Source of the DNA: an uncultured Burkholderiales bacterium
GTDB lineage: Bacteria > Pseudomonadota > Gammaproteobacteria > Burkholderiales > Burkholderiaceae_C
Reading direction: 5' to 3'
Assembly: GCA_903925445.1 (NCBI GenBank)
Contig: CAIYFE010000357.1
Span: 1-19,449 of the forward strand
Length of the DNA stretch: 19,449 nt
Position numbers and translations under genes: made by a program. The notes below the pieces were generated by a model. That model did not search any database and was not told the origin of the DNA. It worked only from the letters and a program-made list of their open reading frames with translations. How positions within the stretch are numbered: the stretch's first letter is position 1; every line of letters begins with the position of its first letter. This document shows, in pieces, positions 1 to 6,007 of the stretch.

Positions 1-33
1 GAAATCGCAGCCGACCAAAAAGGCTTGCGTCAT
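1..33 (-). CDS. Start of a gene cut by the window edge, possibly DUF429 family
   Basis: An ATG at 33-31 opens a frame that reads MTQAFLVGCDF and runs off the window. A GGGG stretch about 8 bases upstream of the ATG could serve as ribosome binding site. An in-frame stop lies a short way upstream, so this ATG is the only plausible start. It follows the BLUF gene on the same strand after 46 bases, so it may be the last member of that operon. The hydrophobic run followed by GCDF resembles the N-terminus of DUF429 (predicted nuclease-like) proteins, but eleven residues cannot establish this. The family assignment is an inference from memory of how such proteins start. Confidence 0.4.
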   Translation of the reverse strand, partial: MTQAFLVGCDF

Positions 34-79
34 GTCAGCCCCAAGCCTGTGCTGTGGTGCTCACGCAAGCGATGCGTCG

Positions 80-505
80 TTAAGCGCGGCCAATGATGGA
101 CGCTGTGGCCATCAGCTCTTCGAGCAAGGCGAAAGAGACTTGGCCAGAGACCGAATAGGGGTCGAGCACCGGTGTTTCGGAGTATTTCAGCACGATGGAC
201 GGATTGAGTTTGTCCAAACGCACATGTCCCATAGTCCAGCCGCCAAAGCGGCGCTCGGAGATTTCTTGGTAGTCCAAGATGACCACGTCTTTGTGGCGCG
301 GGTCTTTGACGATGTGGCTGTAGAGCGCATTGACTTGGTTGCGCCCGCCCTCGATGGCTTGCAAATAAATGCCGCCGCCAAAGCACAGCACACCAGTGAT
401 GCCGTTGCCGATGTTGTGCTCGCGTGAGCTATTGAGGATGGCCTCGGTTTGCTCAGGCGTTTCGGGTTTGACGGAACGGCTCACATACAACAGACGAACG
501 AGCAT
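80..505 (-). CDS. Short BLUF-domain blue-light photoreceptor
   Basis: A 141-residue protein made of one BLUF domain (FAD-binding blue-light sensor) with a short C-terminal tail, like PixD/Slr1694-type proteins, which also have no output domain. The residues that form the photocycle site are present: Tyr7 (LLYVSR), Asn31 (in the segment leading to GITGVL), Gln49 (in YLQAIEG), Trp90 and Met92 (in WTMGHVRL). Light acts through flavin hydrogen-bond switching, normally passed on by a protein partner. The start chosen is ATG 505-503, with AAAGG just upstream; a longer frame would begin inside folE. The start lies only 4 bases after the folE stop, so the two are probably co-translated. The partner and output are not visible here. 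Confidence 0.93.
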   Translation of the reverse strand: MLVRLLYVSRSVKPETPEQTEAILNSSREHNIGNGITGVLCFGGGIYLQAIEGGRNQVNALYSHIVKDPRHKDVVILDYQEISERRFGGWTMGHVRLDKLNPSIVLKYSETPVLDPYSVSGQVSFALLEELMATASIIGRA

Positions 506-509
506 GGCA

Positions 510-1208
510 TCAACCTTTGGGAATGAGGGACAAAAATTCACGGCGCAAGTTGGGGTCTTTCAAGAAGGCACCGCGCATGACGGAGTTGATCATCTTGCTG
601 TCCATGTCTTTGACGCCGCGCCAAGACATGCAGAAATGACTGGCTTCCATGACGATGGCGAGTCCATCAGGTTGCGTTTTTTCTTGAATGAGATCGGCCA
701 GTTGCACCACGGCTTCTTCTTGAATTTGGGGACGACCCATGACCCACTCGGCCAAGCGTGCGTATTTGGACAAACCAATCACATTGGTGCGCTCATTGGG
801 CAAGACGCCAATCCAGATTTTGCCGATGACAGGGCAAAAATGGTGGCTACACGCGCTGCGCACGGTGATGGGGCCGACGATCATCAACTCATTGAGATGT
901 TCCGCATTAGGAAACTCGGTAATCGCTGGCGCTTTGACGTAGCGGCCTTTGAAGACTTCTTGCAAGTACATCTTGGCCACACGGCGCGCGGTGTCGCCGG
1001 TGTTGTGGTCGTGCTCGGTGTCGATCACCAAGCTGTCGAGCACGCCTTGCATTTTGTTTTCGACTTCATCCAGCAACGCTTCAAGCTCGCCAGGTTGGAT
1101 GAACTCGGCGATGTTGTCGTTGGAATGAAAACGCTTGCGGGCGGCAGCCAAACGTTCACGGATCTTGACGGAAACGGGCGTGCCCTCGAAGGTGTCTTTT
1201 GCGGTCAT
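510..1208 (-). CDS. folE: GTP cyclohydrolase I, divergent type
   Basis: A 232-residue GTP cyclohydrolase I, which turns GTP into 7,8-dihydroneopterin triphosphate, the first step to folate and other pterins. Zinc ligands by alignment with E. coli FolE (C110, H113, C181) are Cys120, His123 and Cys193 (in HFCMSWRG). Arg197 and Glu164 match substrate-contact positions. The usual CEHH motif reads CSHH, so the Glu is Ser121, and an extra Cys125 follows. The later motif reads KIWIGVLP instead of the usual KxHIGYLP. The protein therefore belongs to a divergent branch, perhaps a second FolE beside a housekeeping copy elsewhere. The start MTAKDTFEG at 1208 was preferred to a longer frame whose extra residues look unlike the family. 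It lies 37 bases after clsB and 4 before the BLUF gene. Confidence 0.93.
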   Translation of the reverse strand: MTAKDTFEGTPVSVKIRERLAAARKRFHSNDNIAEFIQPGELEALLDEVENKMQGVLDSLVIDTEHDHNTGDTARRVAKMYLQEVFKGRYVKAPAITEFPNAEHLNELMIVGPITVRSACSHHFCPVIGKIWIGVLPNERTNVIGLSKYARLAEWVMGRPQIQEEAVVQLADLIQEKTQPDGLAIVMEASHFCMSWRGVKDMDSKMINSVMRGAFLKDPNLRREFLSLIPKG

Positions 1209-1245
1209 AGCGCAGAATGGTAGCAGTGAAAGCAAGCCCCTACAT

Positions 1246-2394
1246 TCAATAACGTTTACCCGTCAAAAAGACGCCGAATCGCAACACGGCTGCGGCCAAC
1301 GCATCAACTACCCGCTCCAGCCAAGCCCTGTGGAGGTATTTGTGCGGCTCAACCTTTGTCGCACCTTGCTCAATGGCCAAGCACAGGCTTTGGTGCAGAC
1401 TCAAAGCCAAGTTTTTGTCTTTGGTCACGATGTTGGCTTCACGCGCCAGCAGCAGGCTCAACGGATCCAAATTGGACGATCCCACGGTCAACCAGTGCTG
1501 ATCGATGACCGCGACTTTGGCATGCAAAAAACTGGCTTGGTATTCATAAATTTCCACGCCCGCGGCCAACAACTGACCGTACAGCTGACGCGCTGCGCGA
1601 TAAACCACCCAATATTCGTAATGGCCTTGCAACAACAAGCGCACCCGCACACCCCGGCGGGCAGCCTCTCGCAGCGCACGCAACAAACGCAATCCTGGAA
1701 AGAAAAAAGCGCAAGCCACCACGATGTCGTGGTGCGCTGCGCCAATGGCTTTGCGGTAGGCGCGTTCAATCTGAACGCGATGGCGCACGTTATCTCGCAA
1801 AACCAACTGCGCTTTGTCATGGTGTGGCGTGGCCGCTTGAAGTAGCTCAGAAATGCGCCAAGCTCGCATCCCCTGAAACCCTTGCCAAAGCGTTTTGACC
1901 GTTTCATGAATGGCCAGCACCAACTCGCCTTGAATTTGAAAAGCAAAATCAAGTCTGGGGCTTTGCAGAGGTTGACCATCTCGGTGGTCTAAAAAATCAT
2001 CCAAGATATTGATGCCGCCACAAAACGCCACCCGCGCATCGACCACACACAACTTGCGATGCAACCGCCGCCATCGGGTAGGTTGCCAAACGCCCAACAA
2101 GCCCAGCGCGCCGACGGGAGAAAAGACGCGACACACCACGCCAGCGTTTTCAAAACGCTCGGCCCAAGGCGAGGGCAACTTGCCCGTGCCCACGCCATCT
2201 ACCAGCACGTTCACCCGCACGCCCCGAAAGGCTGCCCGCTCCAACGCCAAAGCCACCTCTTGGCCAGCGCCGCGGGTGTCAAAAATGTAGGTTTCAAGAT
2301 GCACTTCGTTGTTGGCTGCGTCGATGGCTTGAATCAATGCCGAAAAAAAAGCCACGCCACCACACAAAAGTTGCAACTGCGATGCGTGTTTCAT
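1246..2394 (-). CDS. clsB: Cardiolipin synthase B-like phospholipase D family protein
   Basis: A 382-residue protein with two phospholipase D (HKD) motifs: H112-x-K114-x4-D119 (LHRKLCVVD) and H291-x-K293-x4-D298 (LHAKVAVID). The second is followed by the usual GSSNLDPLS. It lacks the N-terminal membrane segments of ClsA and matches ClsB in length and layout. ClsB makes cardiolipin (and can make phosphatidylglycerol) at the inner membrane by phosphatidyl transfer. A basic, hydrophobic C-terminus (about 355-382) may touch the membrane. The start at 2394 overlaps the stop of the upstream endonuclease-fold gene as ATGA, which implies translational coupling. E. coli has the same pair (ybhP next to clsB/ybhO). 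Substrates cannot be read from sequence; a related PLD-type transferase is the alternative. Confidence 0.88.
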   Translation of the reverse strand: MKHASQLQLLCGGVAFFSALIQAIDAANNEVHLETYIFDTRGAGQEVALALERAAFRGVRVNVLVDGVGTGKLPSPWAERFENAGVVCRVFSPVGALGLLGVWQPTRWRRLHRKLCVVDARVAFCGGINILDDFLDHRDGQPLQSPRLDFAFQIQGELVLAIHETVKTLWQGFQGMRAWRISELLQAATPHHDKAQLVLRDNVRHRVQIERAYRKAIGAAHHDIVVACAFFFPGLRLLRALREAARRGVRVRLLLQGHYEYWVVYRAARQLYGQLLAAGVEIYEYQASFLHAKVAVIDQHWLTVGSSNLDPLSLLLAREANIVTKDKNLALSLHQSLCLAIEQGATKVEPHKYLHRAWLERVVDALAAAVLRFGVFLTGKRY

Positions 2395-3128
2395 TCGCCC
2401 TCCCACGCCAGCTCGACCAGCAAGGGCAAATGATCGGACAAACGTGACCACATCCGCCCTTGCGGCACAAAACGATGCACCACCCGCAAACCCCGCACGT
2501 ACACATGGTCCAGTTGCGCCATGGGCAAGCGCGAGGGAAACGTTCGCAAGGGCGCCGCTTCATCGGTTTGGCAACCAAACGCCGTCATCATGCGCGTGAC
2601 GGTTTGCCCCCAATCGTTGAAGTCGCCAGCGACCACCAGCGGTGCTTCGCTGGGTATCTGACGCGCAATGTAGTTTTGCAATTGCGCCACTTGTCGCACA
2701 CGGCTGCGATGCAGCAAACCCAAATGCACCACGATCACATGCAAATGACGCGCTTGAACTTGCAAGGTCACATGCAACAAACCGCGTTGTTCAAAACGAT
2801 GGTCTGAAATATTTTCATGGCTTTGCGCCAACACAGGCCAGCGACTCAGCAACGCATTGCCGTGCTCGCCGTGACGTGTGACGGCGTTGGTGCGGTAGAC
2901 CGCTGCATAGCCCTCTGGCGCCAAAAAATCGGCTTGCCCCATCTGAGGCCAGTGTTTGAATCGCTTGGCTTGCACATGGTTGAAGGCACGCACTTCTTGC
3001 AAACACACCACATCGGCATCGAGCATTTCCACGGCGTGGCCGAGGTTATGGATTTCAAGCCGCCGCGCCAAGCCCAAGCCTTGCACGCCTTTGTGGATGT
3101 TGTAAGTGGCGACTTTGAATGTGTTCAT
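2391..3128 (-). CDS. Endonuclease/exonuclease/phosphatase (EEP) fold hydrolase, YbhP-like
   Basis: A 245-residue metal-dependent hydrolase of the EEP superfamily (DNase I/exonuclease III/inositol phosphatase fold). Visible motifs are TYNIHKG with Asn10, CLQEV with metal ligand Glu45, VVHLGLLH around His135, GDFNDW with Asp169 and Asn171, LDHVY with Asp207, and the terminal catalytic SDHLP with Asp232 and His233. The active site is thus complete. Its position directly before clsB, overlapping by four bases, matches E. coli ybhP-clsB. This favours a role with phospholipid or phospho-headgroup chemistry over DNA repair, but that is inference. There is no signal peptide. It is the first gene of the leftward run and faces the methyltransferase gene across 60 bases. 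Confidence 0.88.
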   Translation of the reverse strand: MNTFKVATYNIHKGVQGLGLARRLEIHNLGHAVEMLDADVVCLQEVRAFNHVQAKRFKHWPQMGQADFLAPEGYAAVYRTNAVTRHGEHGNALLSRWPVLAQSHENISDHRFEQRGLLHVTLQVQARHLHVIVVHLGLLHRSRVRQVAQLQNYIARQIPSEAPLVVAGDFNDWGQTVTRMMTAFGCQTDEAAPLRTFPSRLPMAQLDHVYVRGLRVVHRFVPQGRMWSRLSDHLPLLVELAWEGE

Positions 3129-3188
3129 GCGTTGGCGTTCAAAAAAACCGAGGGAGCGTTCCAGCTAGGATCACCCCAGTTTAAATAA
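3129..3188. promoter_or_regulatory. Divergent intergenic region between EEP gene and methyltransferase gene
   Basis: These 60 bases separate two genes that point away from each other, so promoters for both should lie here or just inside the genes. The plus strand has a run of seven A (3141-3147) and AGGA at 3167-3170, which is too far from the ATG at 3189 to be a normal ribosome binding site. I could not find a convincing -35/-10 pair for either direction, so only the region is marked. Confidence 0.4.
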
Positions 3189-4340
3189 ATGCCTGCCATG
3201 CCCCACGCCACCCCCCATTCCATTGAATCCGAGCTGATTTGGCGATCCCACAATGGGTTGCCCAAGCCCCATCGCATCGTTGCAGCAGACGACACACTCA
3301 GCGCTGACACGGCTTATCGCATGGCCTGCGAGGGCGTGGGGCTGCTGTGGCAAGGCGATTTTCAAAACGCCCGGCATCTGCTTCAAGCCTTGATGCGCCG
3401 CGCTGAGCGCAAACCCCGCCAACGCAAAGCAGCACCAACGCCAGCCCCCGCCTCTGGGGCGCAGGCATTTCACTTGCACCGTCAAGCTTTGGGGCAACGC
3501 GCTCGGGTGTTGGGTCAATTGTTGATCCCGCTGGATGCGGACTACCGCATTCCTTTGCGCCGCGCCCCTGACTGGCGTTTGGCCTGCACGCAGGCTTGGG
3601 GGAAACCGAACGGGCAAGCGTTGATGGTGTCTTTGCGTGAACTGCTGGGCGTAGTTGGTGCCCACGAGTGGCGCAAAAAAGGGGTTGAGATTCAAGCTTT
3701 GGGTAAAGCGCCCAACAACCGCATTCATCCGCATTACGGCGTTTTTTCGCCGGTGCGGGGCGAATACATCGACTTGGTGGCACAAGCGCCCTTGCCCGCT
3801 CAGACGCTGGCCTTTGACATTGGCGTAGGCACAGGCGTTTTGTCTGCGGTGTTGGCGCGGCGCGGCGTTCAACGCGTGGTGGCGACCGACCAAGACCCGC
3901 GCGCGCTGGCGTGCGCCAAAGAGAACTTGCAACGCCTTGGGCTGGACGCTCGCGTTGAATTGCAGCACACCGATTTGTTTCCCAATGGCCAAGCGCCTTT
4001 GATTGTGTGCAACCCGCCTTGGTTGCCAGCGCGTCCGAGCTCGCCCATTGAACATGCGGTGTATGACGACAACAGCCAAATGTTGCGCGGATTTTTACAA
4101 GGCTTGCGCGCGCATTTGAGCCCCGAAGGCGAAGGCTGGTTGATCTTGTCTGACCTGGCCGAACACCTGGAGCTGCGCCCCCGCCAAACCTTGCTGGATT
4201 GGATTGCACAAGCTGGCTTGCAAGTCAAAGCCAAGCACGACATTCGACCCCGTCATGGCAAAGCGCAGGACACGCAAGACCGCTTGCACCAAGCGCGCGC
4301 CCAAGAAATCACTTCGCTTTGGGTGTTAAGCGCTGCTTGA
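3189..4340 (+). CDS. Class I SAM-dependent methyltransferase, target unknown
   Basis: A 383-residue protein with a C-terminal class I (Rossmann) methyltransferase domain. SAM-binding motif I is FDIGVGTGVLS (209-219), an acidic strand-2 end lies at ATDQD (232-236), and the catalytic-type NPPW is at 275-278. NPP(Y/W/F) is typical of enzymes that methylate amide or exocyclic nitrogens, such as PrmC, RsmC and RlmG, so the target is likely RNA or protein. The N-terminal 200 residues form a separate region with a basic Ala/Pro linker (about 73-92), which could help bind substrate. The start is either ATG 3189 or ATG 3198; neither has a good Shine-Dalgarno site. The 3' end overlaps the opposite-strand hydrolase gene by 32 bases. 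No specific family symbol is justified. Confidence 0.85.
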   Translation: MPAMPHATPHSIESELIWRSHNGLPKPHRIVAADDTLSADTAYRMACEGVGLLWQGDFQNARHLLQALMRRAERKPRQRKAAPTPAPASGAQAFHLHRQALGQRARVLGQLLIPLDADYRIPLRRAPDWRLACTQAWGKPNGQALMVSLRELLGVVGAHEWRKKGVEIQALGKAPNNRIHPHYGVFSPVRGEYIDLVAQAPLPAQTLAFDIGVGTGVLSAVLARRGVQRVVATDQDPRALACAKENLQRLGLDARVELQHTDLFPNGQAPLIVCNPPWLPARPSSPIEHAVYDDNSQMLRGFLQGLRAHLSPEGEGWLILSDLAEHLELRPRQTLLDWIAQAGLQVKAKHDIRPRHGKAQDTQDRLHQARAQEITSLWVLSAA

Positions 4341-5337
4341 GCCAACGCCACCAAGGGGTTTGCGCCTGGCTGATGGGCTCTGCAACTTGCGCCACGGGCG
4401 GCGCAACAACAGCGGGCACCTCCAGCGGCAGCTCTTTGACCGGCAAAGCCAGCATTTGCGGCGCTTGTGCGGCCCATGGCGCAGGCGCAGGTTCGGCCTC
4501 CAACGCTGGCTTGACCACCGCTTGTGGCTTAGGCGTGACGACCCCCAAGCCTTTCAACAAAAAGGCGCAGGTTGCCGCATCAAAAGGCACGGGATGTTTG
4601 GCACCCGCCACCTCCAACACCCGGGCTTTGGGGAAATGTGTTTGAAGCTCAACGACTTGGGTGCCCAAACAGACCCCTGATTCATTGCCATACACCAACC
4701 GCAATTCGCCTGTGAAGCCGTGCAAAACCTGCACAAAGCGCATGCCTTTCCAGTCTTTTTTGTACGGCAAATCAAAGTGGTGTGGCGATTGCACAGCGGC
4801 CACAACACCCAAGCTCACATGCAGTTGCTGGGCCAACTCGTCTGGAGCAGGCATGCGCCCATCTTTTTTCATGCTGCCGTACAAGCCATAAATCGACATC
4901 CAATGCAGGCTCAAGCCCACATCGTTCAAAAAGAGGGCCTGGATGCCCAGCTGCGGGTTTTGTGACAAATACATGGCCAAGATCCCGCCCATGCTGGTGC
5001 CCAGCAGCGTGATGCGCGGCAAGGCTTGTCCCTGGGTCAGCAGCACATCGCGGATGAACGACGTGGTGTCTTGCAAATACTGCGACATGCAATAGCCTGC
5101 GTCGTTGGGCAAGGCATCGGAATCGCCACGGCCGCACAAATCCAAGCTGACCACGCGCAATCCTTGCAGCGACGCAGCGCTCTGCAGCAAAGGGTCAAAA
5201 CTGGCTCGTGTTTCCAGCAAACCCGGCAGACACAACAGCACGTGAGGCGCCTGTGAATCGCCCACTTCGCTGTAGGCCAATCGCCTGGAAGTGGTGGGCA
5301 GCTTGTAAATTTGGGTTGGGAAAAGTTGTTCAGTCAT
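4309..5337 (-). CDS. Alpha/beta hydrolase with Pro/Ala-rich basic tail
   Basis: A 342-residue alpha/beta hydrolase. The nucleophile elbow is GTSMGG with Ser115. The oxyanion-hole segment is LLCLPGLLE (34-42), and the likely catalytic His is His248 (AGAKHPVPF). The acid is unclear: where an Asp is usual after the sixth strand the sequence reads YGNESG, so Glu219 may serve. Residues from about 268 onward leave the fold and form a long Pro/Ala/Val tail ending in a Trp-rich basic helix (WWRWLKQRL), which might bind a membrane or granule surface. There is no signal peptide. It resembles short-chain esterases and proline iminopeptidase-like hydrolases, but the substrate is not recognisable. It is divergent from the ABC ATPase gene and overlaps the methyltransferase gene at its 3' end. 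Confidence 0.87.
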   Translation of the reverse strand: MTEQLFPTQIYKLPTTSRRLAYSEVGDSQAPHVLLCLPGLLETRASFDPLLQSAASLQGLRVVSLDLCGRGDSDALPNDAGYCMSQYLQDTTSFIRDVLLTQGQALPRITLLGTSMGGILAMYLSQNPQLGIQALFLNDVGLSLHWMSIYGLYGSMKKDGRMPAPDELAQQLHVSLGVVAAVQSPHHFDLPYKKDWKGMRFVQVLHGFTGELRLVYGNESGVCLGTQVVELQTHFPKARVLEVAGAKHPVPFDAATCAFLLKGLGVVTPKPQAVVKPALEAEPAPAPWAAQAPQMLALPVKELPLEVPAVVAPPVAQVAEPISQAQTPWWRWLKQRLTPKAK

Positions 5338-5362
5338 TCAGGGTTAATACTAATCGATAGAA

Positions 5363-5388
5363 GTGACCTTTGTTTTGCAAATGGTCAC
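5363..5388. promoter_or_regulatory. Inverted repeat in the divergent hydrolase/ABC promoter region
   Basis: GTGACC (5363-5368) is repeated inverted as GGTCAC (5383-5388), and the arms extend inward as TTTG and CAAA with one bulged T around a TTTTG loop. On the plus strand it is followed by CG and six T (5391-5396), so the RNA could fold as a terminator-like or attenuator hairpin in the leader of the ABC gene. As DNA it has the form of an operator for a dimeric regulator. The sequence cannot separate these possibilities. It lies in the 91-base gap between the starts of two divergent genes. Confidence 0.45.
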
Positions 5389-5428
5389 CGTTTTTTCATT
5401 TTGACTTTTCACTGGCTAGGATGACGCC

Positions 5429-6007
5429 ATGCAACCCATCGCCCCCCTCATTCAAGTGCGCGACCTCAGCCACGGCGTCATTCGAGATCTCAGTTTCAGC
5501 TGGCCTGCTGGCGTGCATTGGATTTGCGGCGATGAGGGTCGCGGCAAAACCACGTTGCTGCGCTTACTCGCCGGTGAGCTCGCGCCCGAGCACGGAAGCG
5601 TCATCACGCCGCTGGGCGATGTGTTTTGGGTAGATCTGTTGGATGCTTCACACGACGCCAACACGGTGCACCTGTGTTGGCAAAACCTGCGATCGCGCCA
5701 TGCGCATTGGGACGAAGCTTTGCGCGTGGAGTTGTCTCACGCCCTCAAGGTGAGCGAGCACCACAACAAACAGCTGCATATGCTGTCCGCTGGCACGCGA
5801 CGCAAAGTAGGCATCATCGCTGCGCTGGCATCCGGCGCGACGGTGACCTTGCTGGATCAACCATTTGCCGCGCTGGACATGGCTTCGATTCGCGTCCTGC
5901 ACGATTTCCTGCACGAAGCGGCAGAGCAACGCCATCGGGCTTGGATCGTGGCGGACTATGAGGCGCCAACACACTTGCCACAAGCCAGCGTGTTGACTTT
6001 GCCTTAG
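5429..6007 (+). CDS. Orphan ABC-type ATPase with degenerate catalytic motifs
   Basis: A 192-residue ABC-family nucleotide-binding domain, closest in feel to short CcmA-like ATPases. Walker A is intact (GDEGRGKT, 34-41), the signature reads LSAGT (119-123), and Walker B is TLLDQP with Asp143. The catalytic Glu after Walker B is Gln144. The Q-loop position reads WVDL without Gln, and the H-loop position reads WIVADYE without His. ATP binding looks likely, while normal hydrolysis looks impaired. No permease or partner ATPase is adjacent, so the role is unknown; a regulatory or non-transport ABC protein is possible. The start ATG 5429 has AGGA at 5418-5421. The stop overlaps the aspS stop on the other strand by four bases. 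Confidence 0.8.
   Translation: MQPIAPLIQVRDLSHGVIRDLSFSWPAGVHWICGDEGRGKTTLLRLLAGELAPEHGSVITPLGDVFWVDLLDASHDANTVHLCWQNLRSRHAHWDEALRVELSHALKVSEHHNKQLHMLSAGTRRKVGIIAALASGATVTLLDQPFAALDMASIRVLHDFLHEAAEQRHRAWIVADYEAPTHLPQASVLTLP

Noticed and set aside
369..1223. Plus-strand open frame of about 284 codons opposite folE and the BLUF gene
   Set aside because: Antisense to two well-supported genes; no motif, no ribosome binding site.
3171..4209. Two long open frames on the minus strand opposite the methyltransferase
   Set aside because: Arg/Pro-rich translations typical of antisense GC-rich DNA; the plus-strand frame has clear SAM and NPPW motifs.
5401..5406. TTGACT resembling a perfect-ish -35 element before the ABC gene
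   Set aside because: A -10 at normal spacing would fall on or after the ATG at 5429, so it cannot drive this gene in the usual way.
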